Assembly: GCA_034440635.1 (NCBI GenBank)
Contig: JAOTON010000200.1
Span: forward strand, 682,001 to 746,000
Reading direction: 5' to 3'
Origin: Lepas anatifera
Lineage: Eukaryota > Arthropoda > Thecostraca > Lepadidae
DNA: 64,000 nucleotides
In this document: positions 45,346-57,740 of the stretch, piece by piece
Layout: each line of letters starts with the position of its first letter
Position numbering within the stretch: the first letter of the stretch is position 1
Made by a program: the position numbers and the translations under genes
The notes under the pieces: generated by a model
Seen by the model: the letters and a program-made list of their open reading frames with translations, nothing else
Told to the model about the DNA's origin: nothing
Databases searched by the model: none

Positions 45346-46860
45346 CGCTGGTCACAGCAGGTGGTCTCTTCAGACGGGATCCCGGCACTGCGCGTGGCAG
45401 CCGGTCAGAGGCAGCGCTGGAGACGCGGGTCCGCTGACCTTCGGCTGACGAGAGCGCCACTTAAGCGCGCGACATTTGGGACGCCCGGCGGCCGGTCAGC
45501 CCGGCGACGGGCCGCCGGCGACAATCTCCGACAGCACTCCCCCATCGCCTTCTCGGAAGCTTTGTTGTTGACAGAATCACATGTCTGTACCACTGTCAGG
45601 TACACAAGTATTTCCAGTGAGTAACAATACCAGTCCATAAGTCATATTAATTAGGGCATGTTTAAAATTCATGAAAAATATTAACTTCGGGAAATATAGG
45701 GTCCTTCGATAGCACAACATAGACACGACATTCCTTTCATTTAGCCATTTGAAGGGAGCAGTTCCCTCAATGCAGTTGAAATGCGCCACGTGGCGAACCA
45801 CAGCCGAAAGGGTCGCGGTGTCTGCGCCTTCCCGCTCAAGACCAGTCGAAAAACATGACAGCCGCCGCATCGCTCTCCCGCTGAGCACGCGACGAGAAAA
45901 CACGTCGCAACATGATTACAGGGCCGTCTGACGGCGGCAGATGCTGGTGGCGGCGGACCAAGAGGGTGGTGAGGAAACACGGAGTGTTTGGCAAACCACA
46001 CCGGCGACACGCTCCCGCCGGCATCAGCTCCAGCGCCGCGGCCGGTGGACGCTGCGAGCCTGAAATGCGGTCACGCGCGGCTTTCATACCCGGCGAGCTG
46101 GCAGTTTGGGTTAGGTACGGTCACCGGCGACGTGCGGGCTAACTGGGTCATTGCGGAAGATGGGGTAAACTGGCACAAGGAGATTGAAACATTTTGATAT
46201 TCTGCCGCCGTCGGCTGTCTGAGATGCGGTGGTTTCGACAACAAGGTGTAGAGCCGCGCAAGTACGTACCCGGGCTGCTCCGCGTGTTCCCGCAGGGGGT
46301 GTAGGTGAGTGAATGAATTAGTGACTGAGTAAGTAGACCTGTACAATATTCAATATTCGTGCTGCAGCTACAGCCAGCCTACATGCCGAAATCAAGACAC
46401 TGCGTGGAGACGGTGCGTTTCCATATAAACCGCATTTTAACGCCCTCGTTTCATAACATACAATTTTGACAAATGCATTTCAGGATCAGTGGAGGAAATG
46501 TCGCACCTAGCTCACAATACACTTTGACACCATTGTAACCCCAGGAAGTCAAGCTCAGTCCCCTTACTACCCCACCAGAGACCCCACAGAAACAACAGTC
46601 CACTGCCTGCCCCCCCCCGATGACATCTGACCAGCAGAGCATCCCCCGCGGGGCGGCACCACAGGCAGCTGTTCGGCGTGGCCGGCGCGTGCGTCGATGC
46701 CGACGCCGATCCATCGTCGGCGGCGACAGTCCGGACACGGACCGCAGATTACGCCCGAGGCGCCGGAAGCGGGCCGTGTCGGTGTCACCGCTCGCTCCCG
46801 CACGACTTTCGCCGACCCGAAAAACCACATAAACGACGCCGATGCACGCCTGGCTCGCAC
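45050..46860. promoter_or_regulatory. Cluster of CpG-rich patches
   Basis: 45050-45560, 45780-46160 and 46610-46860 are all strongly CpG-dense and open in many frames, separated by ordinary DNA. Together with 44250-44700 this is the most CpG-rich part of the window and the likeliest place for active, unmethylated promoters, possibly bidirectional. A donor-like GTAG|GTGAGT lies at 46305 on the + strand. Confidence 0.4.
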
Positions 46861-47115
46861 TCATGCCACGCACTTCAGTAGAAACACGTGACTGTGTCAG
46901 GCTGGTGCAGGTGGTGCTCATGTTGATCTTGCAGGCATCTACGGGACGCTGTGTGGGTCAGGCAGGCACAGTCCGCGGTGCAGGTTCTCACCGAACCACC
47001 ATCACCGGCGCAGGTTCTAGGTTTGGTTCCAGGGTGGACACGCATTGTTCTAGGATGGACCGACGTCGCAGTCTGTCCGGTGCCTGAACCTGAGTACTGG
47101 CCAAGTAATGCCTTG
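46861..47115. other. No recognisable feature
   Basis: Short unique stretch. Confidence 0.35.
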
Positions 47116-47280
47116 TGTGGCGGATCCGATATTCGTGGGGCGGCTGCCATCCGAAAGGCGGCATTTTGGGCGGAAAGTTATGGCGGTGGGTGCATCCTTG
47201 GGGGGCGTTGCTGGAATCGCTCGCACCGGGTTCCAAGGGGCGCCGGGGGTTTATCGGGGAAAGTGTGCCCCTTGCCACAT
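47116..47280. mobile_element. Decayed M2-type MITE
   Basis: GTGGCGGATCCGATATTCG at the left, then spaced GGGGCG/GGCGCC words and GTGCCCCTTGCCACATG at the right, in the same layout as the intact M2 element at 14968. Confidence 0.45.
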
Positions 47281-47458
47281 GAATATGTCTAGACAATGTG
47301 TTTAATTTAAAGGTCTTGGACCTGCTTTGGATGTCTGAGAACGTCACACCTCAAAGTTTCATTTTCCGCAAAATGTAAATCATGTTGACCATGACATCAA
47401 AAAGGAAGACACCAATACATACCATTGGAAAAAATAGCAGATGCTTTCGCCACTTCCT

Positions 47459-48536
47459 TTAACCTTCGCCCGGGTGGGGGTCTTTTACACCCCCTCGGGT
47501 TTTTCTGAAGTGACCAAAAACGGCGGCGCGCAGGCCGCAAACTTGGTCTAGCTGTTCCTTCATCATTTTTAATCTTTCCTGAAAATTTTAGCTCAAGGTC
47601 ATATCAGGTCAGGTCACCAGGTCAGGTGAAGTGACCTCACCTCAAAAATACTTAGGACGGCATAACTAAAAGAAGGGTTAATCGATCAGTTGAAACTCAT
47701 ACCACATCTTGGGCCCACCAGGAGCTACAACATTTGTTCCGGGATTTTGATATTGGTGACCTAAGGTCATGTGCAGAGCATGACCTCCCATTGACAATGC
47801 ATGGGGAAAATCACCAAACGAGCTTTTCTCAGTAAGTATGGATGGAATCAACTTCAAACATCGGTTGCGACTTGCTCTTAGCCATTTCTGAAGCTGATGT
47901 CAAATTTTTGGCTTGTGCCTTGAAAGGTACCTTGGTCAATAAGCATTTTTGGTGTTTTTTCTATAAATTTTGAATAAACTAAGATAGAGCTTTTATTTTG
48001 TCACCAAGTGTTTGTATAGTCACTGGAAGTCAAATGATTTCATGACTATACCGGTAGTTGGGTCGACCGTTGACCTGGGTGGTAATTTTAATTTGACCTG
48101 GATAGAATATCATATTTTCGATTCGTATTGACGAGAGAATTGCAATGGTGCATAAACTATGGCTGTTCTTGTTTGGTTTGGAAGCTATTAGCGAAAAGTA
48201 AACGCCTTTTGCTGGGTGGCTTGGACATTCCCAGAATATGCCCATATTTGGTGACCTGTGCTCCCTAGGCTTTGACCTGACCGAAAATGAATGCCACTGT
48301 AATGAAGCGCATCTCAGGTTTCGAATGGTGTTGAAAATGTTTCTGCTATCGTTTTGGATATAGGAGGTTTTTTAGTCCCTCTATTGGATTTTGCCTATTT
48401 TGCCTCTGGTGACCTTGATATTGACTTGACGAAAATGCTGTTTTTTGATATCATTTTCGAGGTTTATTGCCGTTTTGTGTTTTTCTCTTTTTTTGAGATC
48501 GTGGGGGTTTTTGCCCCCCGGGTGGTCCGCGGTTAA
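47459..48536. mobile_element. piggyBac-like TTAA-flanked element, family F2 (complete)
   Basis: TTAA at 47459-47462 and 48533-48536. Inside, TTAACCTTCGCCCGGGTGGG on the left matches the inverse of the right end, TTAACCGCGGACCACCCGGG, and both continue into GGGGG/CCCCC hairpins. The interior has many AGGTCA/TGACCT words. No coding frame. Length 1078 bp. Confidence 0.7.
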
Positions 48537-49607
48537 CTGTTGCAGTGGCACATGGAGGTTTGTGAATGAAATCACATTTCAAAAGTGACTTACTGCTTTT
48601 TTTAGTATATGCTGTTTTTATTTAATTTTATTTGACTTTTTACTTCTAAGAATATATTTACTTAGCTGCAATTACCGACAAATCCGATGCCATTTTTCTC
48701 CTAATGCTTTTATAAAAAATACTTGTACTGGTGATATCACAACCCATACAGGACAGCAATCAATGCATCCGGCCCAGTCGTAAGATTTCTTTGGCGAAAA
48801 AAGTAGTCACATTAATCAGTGACCAGCAGTAATTTGTGAGCGCCACCGACCAGGATTACCACCACCATCTTCAATACCAGCATGCATGTGTTGGCCCAAA
48901 CTAATCCCAGCTGCCCGTTAGCATCTCCAATACCGGAATTCCACCCACCATCTGACCTTCACCCCTGACTGCCGTCTCATAATACCCCAGCGCCTTTCCC
49001 ATTTGAGCCACATCATGCCGCTCTGCCCTCTCACCCCTCCGTGCCCCCTCCTCCCTCGCTCATCGGAGTAGTCTGGAGCAGAGGAGGGTGACAGGGAGGG
49101 GGGGGCACGAACGCTGGGAGCTGTCGGACGCACCATACAGAGCTGTCGTCGTGTGTGGGACCTCACCATACGGTGTCAGTGTTCACTGGAAGAGTAAATA
49201 ATTTGCGAACCCTCACTGGACGATTAATGGTAGTTTCAGAGCCACGCCTGGTGGTGGACGCGAGGCAGACGCTGGGGGATCGGTAGAGACAGGTCAGAGG
49301 CGTTAATTGGATGCCCTGATAGGTGGGTTATGTGTCTGCTCTGTTTCCTGGATAGAAATGACAGATATTCGGACATATATCGGATCCCTGTCATGCTTTT
49401 ATGTATGCGACGAGATCACGACGAACCTGAGACCATAAATCATTGACAGCAGCCGCTTTTTACACTACTATTTAGTGACTACTGCTTTTAAAATTTGATG
49501 GAAATCAAAGCAAGTTTTCAATTTTGCTGCGTGCAATAACTATTCTCACATATGCTAAAAACACAGGCCCATATATAGAAAAATGTGCATACTACTTTCC
49601 TGCTCAG
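48537..49607. other. No confident gene
   Basis: Unique sequence. 48918-49169 is open on the minus strand without support. Confidence 0.35.
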
Positions 49608-49754
49608 TTTCGCGACGTTGAAGCAAACCGTCAGGAAAAAATAAGCAAAATTCAAAACTACCCAAATCCATACCATACCAAAGTCGCATCCCGTCTCACC
49701 ATAGCACCCCAGATCACTGCTGGCATGGAGCCAATATGGTGCAATCAAGACTGA
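49608..49754 (+). CDS. Candidate terminal exon I
   Basis: A strong acceptor (CATACTACTTTCCTGCTCAG) is followed by 48 codons in phase 0 ending TGA at 49754. It begins FRDVEANRQEKISKIQ and is polar throughout. The antisense frame is also open but lacks splice signals. The preceding exon was not found. Confidence 0.25.
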   Translation, partial: FRDVEANRQEKISKIQNYPNPYHTKVASRLTIAPQITAGMEPIWCNQD

Positions 49755-50577
49755 CTGGAACTCGTGAGGGATTCAACAGATACGCACCGACAGCTTATTG
49801 ACACTGACGCGCCACCCAATACGGGAGCCTGCGATTGGATCAGTTCCTTGACTGCTGGTTAGGGTGCAACGGTGACATTTTCCGGCAGCTCAGGGCTCAA
49901 GGCTCAGCTCAGGGCAGAGCAGACTCCGCGACGGGGTCGGATTGGGGAGGTGGGACAATTTTAGAGCACCCACTACAGTGAGTCTCCTACTTTTAGGGAT
50001 GCTCTTTCAGTTGCAGATCCAGGACTAGAGTTTCGGGGATCATTTCAATTTTTGGAGGCCTGTATGTTAATTCCAGCAGTCTTTTATATGCCTTGTGGAC
50101 CTGCTGCACCTATAGTTCGTTGGGGGAGGGTCTTCTAGAACAGTGTCCGGGTTCTTTGCACTGACCTGGGCACATAGGTACGTACCACGCTGTCATCAGG
50201 ACCTTACACGCAATATCAGAGGCATCCTTTACTGTTTGGAGTTCCCCTGTATGGAAGAAAAAGTATCTTCTGTAGAAGATTTTGTGCCTGCATTTAGGAA
50301 GCATGGCCTTCTTTGCTTTCTCAAGGTGTCCGTGACTGGCCAACTGGTTGGTACAGAGCATTGGCCTGTGGACTTCGAGACCTTCTAGAACAGCTGAAAG
50401 ACCCTCTGCACTGGCCCTGGAGTCTCCATTTCCGCCACTGTGTTCTCTTTTGCCTCAAGCAAGACCTCACACAGGGTTCAGGTGCGTTCTATATAGTCCT
50501 GGAGACTCTGTCTAAAATCCATAAACATTTTTTAACTGCTTTGTAGACTGTCATTTGTTGTAGCAATCAAAACCTAT
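49755..50577. other. No confident feature
   Basis: A phrase TTCTAGAACAG recurs (50131 and 50383) in a loosely repeated 250-bp segment. An 81-codon + frame (50143-50388) has a non-ATG start. Confidence 0.3.
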
Positions 50578-50765
50578 AAGGTTGGCGCCAAATCCTATCG
50601 TGGGGGCGCCGATACTCTCATCTTGAGGGGAGAGCAGGGGGTGGCAAGGGATAAATCAGGGGGGAGCACCATGGAACTTCCAGGGGGCGCCTTGTCCATT
50701 TCGAGGGACATCAAAGGTCGATCGGGGGAAGGCAAGTGCCCCCTTGTCATTGGATCCACTCATGT
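50578..50765. mobile_element. Decayed M2-type MITE
   Basis: GGCGCCAAATCCTATCGTGG, GGGGCGCCGATA, AGGTCGATCGGGGGAAGGC and CATTGGATCCACTCATG follow the order of the intact M2 element at 14968. The left terminus is missing. Confidence 0.5.
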
Positions 50766-51069
50766 GACGAAGTTATGATTATGACAATGTGTGAGGACTC
50801 AGATGTAGACGTACGATAGAACTAACGACTATGCGACAATATAACCCTTTCAGATAGTGTGTCGATAAGCCACCCCCTCCCCCTCATATCCGCTGACGAC
50901 CGTGCCGTCAGCAGTTGACCACTGTATCCAAACATTTGCATATTTCATACAGTGATATATGCGCGTCAAACTTTCGAGCCCGGAACATTTAAGAACTGTA
51001 TTTGTTGGAACTTCAAAATTACTTTCTGTTGAAGACCACACCGCGTTAAACAGACGCTTTCGTCACGCC
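50766..51069. other. No recognisable feature
   Basis: Unique sequence. Confidence 0.35.
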
Positions 51070-51440
51070 ATGATTTCCCGACAGCCCCCGTGACCCATTC
51101 CAGACCGGGTCGGCGACCCTGATCGCCCCGCGAGGCAGCAGGAAGTGGCGCGGGGCCGGAGGGAGGGGGGCGGGGCTCTGATTCGGCAGCTCACTGCCTC
51201 AGCTTCGTCGCAAACACAGCTGTCGTGTCCGCTAAAGTGGTGCGGTTGGCGGCGTGCGAGGCGCTGCTCGGCATGCAACCAGCGGCCGCCCCTCCGCCTG
51301 GCCTCCAGAGGTGCGTGTGCGGTCGCCCGTCACCCGCTGATGTGTTTGTTAAAATATCACGCCAGCGGCGGCGCAGTGGCGAGCGGCACTAAGGGCGGGT
51401 GCCTCGACACACCAGCGCACGCTAGCCGGCCGGCTAGACT
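51070..51440. promoter_or_regulatory. CpG-rich patch, candidate promoter of the 51.5-kb exon
   Basis: CG-dense, with GGGGCGGGGC (GC-box-like) at about 51167, immediately upstream of the strong acceptor at 51462 on the + strand. Confidence 0.4.
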
Positions 51441-51462
51441 GAGACGTTCGTGTTTGTTTCAG

Positions 51463-51653
51463 GAGTTAGACACTCGGAAATGCTATGGAAGAGGGACACG
51501 GAAGACAGAAATGGGACCTACGTTTTGTTGGGACGGAAGAACCTGGCTCCTCATTCAGATGGTGGTTTTATTGTGCGGCAGAAAACCGAATCAAATATTC
51601 AAATTGCAGCTGCAGAACTTCAAGCTCGACAGCATAACGCTGTAATGTTTTAA
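51463..51653 (+). CDS. Candidate terminal exon H
   Basis: A good acceptor (CGTTCGTGTTTGTTTCAG) precedes a frame entered in phase 1 and open for 62 codons to TAA. The residues (GVRHSEMLWKRDTEDRNGTY at the start) look globular and polar. A second frame over the same exon is also open (ELDTRKCYG...) in phase 0. The first exon probably lies in the CpG-rich patch just upstream but could not be joined in phase. Confidence 0.3.
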
Positions 51654-52523
51654 TTTGCATCTGTTTTATTCCATCCGATTGTGTCGGTGTCTCGATTTTT
51701 CTATGCTCGCCCACTTTGGGTCTCATTTGTAATCAAAGGCAGAGGTTTCCATGGGGACCAAATGGACAAAACAGTCGGCTGTTCGTCAGCCCAGGGGAAG
51801 AAGGGGCGTGGCTCTGGGGGTGCAGCGCTGGGGGGCGCGGCTGGGGCGCGGCCCCGGCGGTGTGTCGGGCCGTTTATGGGGCAGCCCACTATCTAAACGG
51901 ATCGGAAAGCCTATTTCCGGTGGCGTATTGCAGCCTGTAAACAGGACATAAATAGAGATGAGACGCCTCCGGCTACAAAATGGATGAACACATCTTGAGG
52001 CAGAGGCGCAAGAAAAGAACGTGCAACAGAGCACACATCGACGCATGTTTTGTAGGAATCGCAGTATTGGCAAGCCCTAGAGCTTCAAACACAGGTATGT
52101 GTTGGACCGATTATTGTTTTGTCTTTCCATCACTATTCCTGGGAGAGGCGCGGCTGCACTGTTGATCCGGGTGATATCATAGCCGACGGGAAATCACACT
52201 GGTTATCCCAGATACATCCCGGCGCTACCAGACCAATTTCGAGATGGCGGCACTACAGCGGTCGTTTGTGGGTCACAGTCATATGCGTCACACACAAAAA
52301 CTCGTGTGGTTTTCCACAAAACAGGGCGGTCCGGTATTTAACCTTTCTCCTGACAGGTTCTTGGCTTCTCCTATTCCTGACAGGTAGGGCGGATTTGGCC
52401 TCTCAAGATCTTTAAATATGACCGTCCGAAATGAAAAATTCAATGTGGGGCCCATTTGTCTCACGATGGACTCCATTTGAACAAAAGCATTCTTAAATTA
52501 AAAAAATCATTCTCAGGAGCGTG

Positions 52524-52525
<2 letters not shown>
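51654..52525. other. No confident feature
   Basis: 51780-51890 is G-rich and repeat-like (GGGGGGCGCGGCTGGGGCGC). The rest is unique. Confidence 0.35.

Positions 52526-52581
<56 letters not shown>
52526..52581. repeat. (AT)n microsatellite
   Basis: Twenty-eight AT units. Confidence 0.97.
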
Positions 52582-52584
<3 letters not shown>

Positions 52585-52718
52585 CCGTTTGTTAGACTCT
52601 CCTCATCGACCCTTTACCCTGTAGTTTTATTATTACAACAACAAAAAACACTTATAAGTATTGATGGATAATTGATGTCCAAATAACAGATCTTTCTGTT
52701 CTGCCAAAATCCTAAATT

Positions 52719-53028
52719 CAATGGTGGATCCAGGGTCAAACTATGTGGTGATGTATATTTTTACCAGCCTTTTGTTACATATGTTATCATATGTTAGATG
52801 CTGCGTGACATATGTCACAAATAGACAATGGAGTAATGTAAACAACACATCAGAGGGAGATACAGGAACGCAAAATAGTGAGGCTATATGCACATCACCA
52901 ATGTCTAGAAGGCATGTATCTACAAATGTTACTAAACTATTGACTTTTCATACTGCCCAATATTTACCTGCCCATGCCAAATCCGAAGGGGATTTTGAAT
53001 GATCTCGCCACCTTGTTCCGCCTATGGA
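52719..53028. mobile_element. Possible M-type MITE
   Basis: CAATGGTGGATCCAGGG on the left and CTTGTTCCGCCTATGG on the right are roughly inverted copies. No duplication is found. An open 93-codon frame inside lacks any domain. Confidence 0.3.
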
Positions 53029-53365
53029 TGTATTTTATCTATCCGGCCTTGCATGCTTATCCCATTCATTGCACTTAATATACTAAAATACGCTTGGACA
53101 TGTGCAGTCCTGAGAACGTCTATGACATCTTATTATCGTATGATATAGGTTTGAGACCATGGTATGTATGGTTACTATTCTTCCTCCCAGCTATCCTGTA
53201 AGCAGTATTTTCACTGTAGAAGAGTACAATCTAATTATGGACAAAACGGTTCCGGAATTATGGAAACAAAATTTTGTTTCCACCTTAATTCACTCAGAAT
53301 AAGCATACATCACTTTCCACCTTTGATCGAAAAACGAGGTTTTACATTGATAAAAGACTTTTGAA
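53029..53365. other. No recognisable feature; possible left part of an F4 element
   Basis: Unique sequence leading into the F4 copy; its left end could not be placed. Confidence 0.3.
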
Positions 53366-53806
53366 CTTGACCTGTGACCTTGACTTAGATTGAGTAGCTT
53401 TAACTTTGAAGTCATAGCATAACGTACGTGATAATGAATAATGCCACTGGGTCAATGACCTTGATCTGTAAACTTTGACCTTGAACTTTATGTGGGTTGA
53501 CCTTGACATATAATCCCGATTATATGCCGTTGTTGCATCACCACTCGGTCGACAGTGCAGGTGAACTGGTGCAACCGCGCGATTGCGACGGTCTCATAAT
53601 ATAGGTTGGATTTTGAACGTCTTCAAGTCAACAAATCATGAACCGATTTTCCAATTCCTTCCATCAGCCGACGCACGCATAAATTCTGTACAATGTTAGC
53701 TAAGTAGTGATTTCCGACTGTGAACGGTTCTCCGGTCACCTTAAAAATATAAGAGGACACTTTAGGAACACTTCACTGCGGGTGCTAAATTATTGTCTTT
53801 GAAGGG
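53366..53806. mobile_element. F4 element, partial (copy 2)
   Basis: Shares with copy 1 the TTGACATATAATCCCGATTATATG palindrome (in pieces), AACTGGTGCAACCGCGCGATTGCGAC-type segment, TGAACGGTTCTCC and a right end reading, inverted, AGCACCCGCAGTGAAG. The left terminus is not found. Confidence 0.55.
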
Positions 53807-54178
53807 TGATTTTGTTTGCATTTCTACAATAAAACCGTTTATTTTCTGTAATATATTGATCGGGTAGTTTTCCTAAAAATGTATTAACAATGAGCAACGC
53901 AACATTTTGGGAAGCGCTGAAGTTGCACCGAAGTCTCAGTCACCGTCTGCCTATGACCTTACCCACGCGTCAGCTTCACGATCACCGCCTTAGTATGCAG
54001 TTTTTATGGCGAAACACGCAGCGGGTGGCGTCGGCGCCAAACTTCCCGCCACGGCCCCATCCCAATGAGTGTTCATTATTAACAGGCAATTTGGGTATGG
54101 TATGACCGCGGGGACTCGGCAGACTGTGCGATCAATGATTGGCGATGTTAACACGGTGGCCAGGAGCGGACACAAATC
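53807..54178. other. Short ORF only
   Basis: A + ORF from ATG 53890 (A at -3) runs 71 codons to 54105. It has no domain or splice support. Confidence 0.2.
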
Positions 54179-54863
54179 CAGTCACCACCGGGCCGGGGTC
54201 TTACTCAGACCTGCTCAACATGAATCCAGTCGCTACTGAGATGGTCCCACTCACTCAAACCTGCCCAACATGAATCCAGTCGCTACTGGGCCGGTCTCAC
54301 TCACTCAAACCTGCCCCACATGAACGCAGTCGCTACTGAGATGGTCTCACTCACTCAAACCTGCACAACATGAATCCAGTCGCTACTGAGATGGTCCCAC
54401 TCACTCAAACCTGCCCAACATGAATCCAGTCGCTACTGAGATGGTCCCACTCACTCAAACCTGCCCAACATGAATCCAGTCGCTATGGGCCGGTCTCACT
54501 CACTCAAACCTCCCCAATATGAATCCAGTCGCTACTGAGATGGTCCCACCACTCAAACCTGCCCAACATGAATCCAGTCGCTACTGGGCCGGTCTCACTC
54601 ACTCAAACCTCCCCAATATGAATCCAGTCGCACTGAGACGGTCTCACCACTCAAACCTGCACAACACGAATCAGTCGCTATTGGGCCGGTCTCACTCACT
54701 CAAGCCTGCCCAAGATGAACCAGTCGCTACTGAGATGGTCTCACTCACTCAAACCTGCCCAATATGAATCCAGTCGCTATTGGGCGGTCTCACTCACTCA
54801 GACCTGCCCAACACGAATCCAGTCGCTACTGAGACGGTCCCACTCACTCAAACCTGCCAAACA
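54179..54863. repeat. 50-bp minisatellite, about 13-14 copies, two variants
   Basis: The unit begins CAGTCGCTACTGAGATGGTC and continues CCACTCACTC AAACCTGCCC AACATGAATC (50 bp). Copies fall into two classes at positions 11-20, GAGATGGTC and GGGCCGGTC, which partly alternate, implying 100-bp higher-order duplication. Small 1-2 base losses occur in later copies. Confidence 0.96.
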
Positions 54864-55639
54864 AGTGGGGACGCTTATACATTGATGATTTTCCTGTAGT
54901 AGCAATTGTTCCCCATTATAATCCCTCCAGTTTTATTTCAATAATTTTAACAGCATGATGTGTTAAATACCTTCGATGGGATGAGGTACTAAATTTGGCG
55001 ACGATCGGACCAAGTCACGTATCGTCATTTATCCCCATTTATTGACCACCCTGCCTCGTCGTTGCGTGCGATGCGGCTAAAAGCGCTGTGGATCAGCTTG
55101 GGTGATCATCACAAGTGCGGGCACCAAGTCTGGCGCGGATCGGCATTTCTACACTTTCAAGCGTTTCTAGTACCCTAATTTTGAATGGTATCAAACCCAT
55201 TGCCACAGGAAGAACGAACGTGTTGAGCATGCACCGAGTGATCTACGAAAATGTCACTGCACGCATCCCTCTGACAGAACCAGGGTATTACCCGCAACCC
55301 TCTCCCGAGTTATCCGTCCTTCTTCTATTTCAAGCCTCACTCACTCAGGTTTCTATTTCAAGACTGTACACCATCTCCTATAGCCAGAACAGGGGGTAAG
55401 GCCGTAATTAAAAGTAAATACTCGGTAATCATGGTCGTCGTCCGCTCTACGATTATTTCGGACGAGGGAGGGGGAGGGGGCGAAGTAAGATCCCGGCAGC
55501 GGGCGCTGATGTGTCAAACAATGCACTGTGCCTGTCCACTCAAATGCCTCAGGCAACCCGATAATCCTGAATATATCCACGAGAGAAAAACTGACCAAAG
55601 TTCAAGACTGACTGGAGATCCGGTTGAGACTGCGTTTGG
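54864..55639. other. No confident gene
   Basis: A + frame at 55115-55399 and a minus frame at 55353-55598 are open without splice or start support. Confidence 0.3.
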
Positions 55640-55895
55640 CTAGTGAAGCGCACTTCTAGCGTGGTCGCGAGGTAGTGGTATCGGTGCAGTGGAGCGCGGA
55701 GTGCGTCGCCGGCTGGTTATTGGCGGGCAGGGGCGAGCCGCCACCGCGCCACGAGTCGACACTGCCGCCAGACAAATGATTATTGGGCGGGGGCGGAGGC
55801 GGCGGTCCGGACCTAATGCAGAACAGATGGAATGGACAGGGGACACGACTAGCAGCGGCGCCCCCATGATTGCGGCAGCCGAGAGGAGAGATGAA
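55640..55895. promoter_or_regulatory. CpG-rich patch
   Basis: CG-dense with GC-box-like GGGCGGGGGCGG at 55784. Open on both strands; no gene could be attached. Confidence 0.35.
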
Positions 55896-57253
55896 CCCGA
55901 CGCCTGATGGCTCGCAGTCAGTAATGGAATCAGCGCAGAGCGGACAGCAGAGCTCCTGCTTCTGTCAGGAATGATGTATTTCGCTGCACTGCTGAGTGAC
56001 TGACTTACGGTAGGTACAGCTGTTTCCCAGCTTCTGTGGCCAGCCTCCGTTGAGCTTCATGAAATGTGCTCACATCAGGCTTGGACATTTGTAATTTCTG
56101 ATTGGCAAGTAGGGAGCGGCGTATTCATAAACCCGAAAGTGAAGGCCAAATCACGTTAGACTTGTAAGATTACTTGTTTATTGCGGTTTTATGAACATCA
56201 GTTTACAGTACATTTTAAATTTCTTGTTGGATATATAACTTTGTGTATTACCAGCAATAAATGCATGTTCATGCGTTCATGGGGGGGGCTAACCACAACT
56301 CGCTTAGCGTGATATAAGTGATTCCCTGAGGTAAAGCGAGCATTGGAAGGCGACAATCTTAGCATAGAAAGAAGGCTCGCAAACAGGGCGCTTTGTAAAC
56401 ATTCACACGAACGAATAACACGAATCCCGCAGCTGAACAAAGAGCCCCTCCCTACAAAACACGTGGCCATCTAAACATGTAGTCCAAATGTGACTACCTT
56501 GCTCCACAAACGGCCAGCCAAACACTGAAGCTTTTCGCATGTTTCAATATCCGCTGAAGCAAATAATTATCATGTAAGCATAATATATTATAATATATAA
56601 TAAATAAAACAGTGTTGGGATTTGTTTGGTATTTGTACCAAATTTAGATTCACATCTCGAAAGGGAACGACGGAACGACCGAGCAAGATCTGGAATTACT
56701 TGGCCCAAACTTTGCCCCTTGGCGCGTGATAAATACAACCAATATACAATTTGAGTTAAAAAAAAATCGGAAAAAACTTCAAGGAAATACAGAACACCTC
56801 TAGCTTCTCGAGTCGCCCACGAATGTACGAATGTACCATAGTTACATTGATGTTGCACTGTGCGAATTATCCAAATGCATACAGCACCTCCACCTACATA
56901 TTCATAACGTCCATAGATCAAGTCTACCCCAGCCTGCCCGATCGAGCCGGATATCCTTATAGGATTACCATTCGAACGCAGCGACGGGACGGGTACGGGA
57001 AGGGAGCTTAGTGCCCCTCAGTTGCGTGAGCCCCTCGGTCGCCGCCTGGGAAGCCATGCCATGCCGCTTTGTACCCACTAATCTGGGACGCAGTCGTCCC
57101 GGCATGATCAACTGCCGTTTTTGGTATTCCCGTTTGACCAACGGCACATTTTGCGATTGAATTTAGTGTTTTCCAATGCTAGTGCCGGATGGTCTGTCGG
57201 CATACTAGATGCGTTCCTATATTTCAGATCGATGCTAAAGACTTTGATTGCAG
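55896..57253. other. No confident gene
   Basis: Minus frames at 56198-56470, 56544-56921 and 56965-57147 have no supported start. An AT-rich stretch lies at 56570-56610. Confidence 0.35.
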
Positions 57254-57475
57254 ATGTCTAGCTATGCATTTTTTATATTCTTAAGAACGTTCAGACCTCG
57301 AATCAAGACGCAGAATCCACAGCCGATTGTACAGCCTATCCAGAGAACACACTCCGATTCAAATATCCATTACCAGCTAATCTTAATTTTTCCCGTCTGC
57401 AGACAGCGCAACCGGTATCGTTGTCAGCGTGTGTACCCACCAATACCATCCACCACCAGGCTTTTCAGACGCTAA
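57254..57475 (+). CDS. Small ORF or terminal exon, 73 aa
   Basis: ATG follows directly on an acceptor-like AGACTTTGATTGCAG and opens 73 codons to TAA. The product starts MSSYAFFIFLRTFRPRIKTQ and is basic throughout. It could be a terminal exon or a stand-alone ORF. No domain is recognised. Confidence 0.22.
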   Translation: MSSYAFFIFLRTFRPRIKTQNPQPIVQPIQRTHSDSNIHYQLILIFPVCRQRNRYRCQRVYPPIPSTTRLFRR

Positions 57476-57740
57476 CGCGGGCCGGGCGGTAGCTTAGAAA
57501 AATACGGCCAGCTCCAGCGTGTATGCACGCGGCCCGTTCGGTACACACCACTGAACCGCAATCGGTCATTACGGCGGTGAAGCCTGCGCCGTCTGTGTAT
57601 TTACACACAGTCTGCACTAGCGAGTTGCCATGGCTGCATTCCAATAGCGCTGTACAATCCGAGGACCGCGTTACACGGCAGCCGATTGTTGGCTGTCCGC
57701 TGTAGACCGGTGTCTGTTCACCCATAGCCGTTCACCGGAC
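57476..57740. other. No recognisable feature
   Basis: Short stretch leading into the minisatellite. Confidence 0.35.

Noticed and set aside
54519..54767. Repetitive 82-codon frame
   Set aside because: Translation of the 50-bp minisatellite; base losses in copies break the frame.
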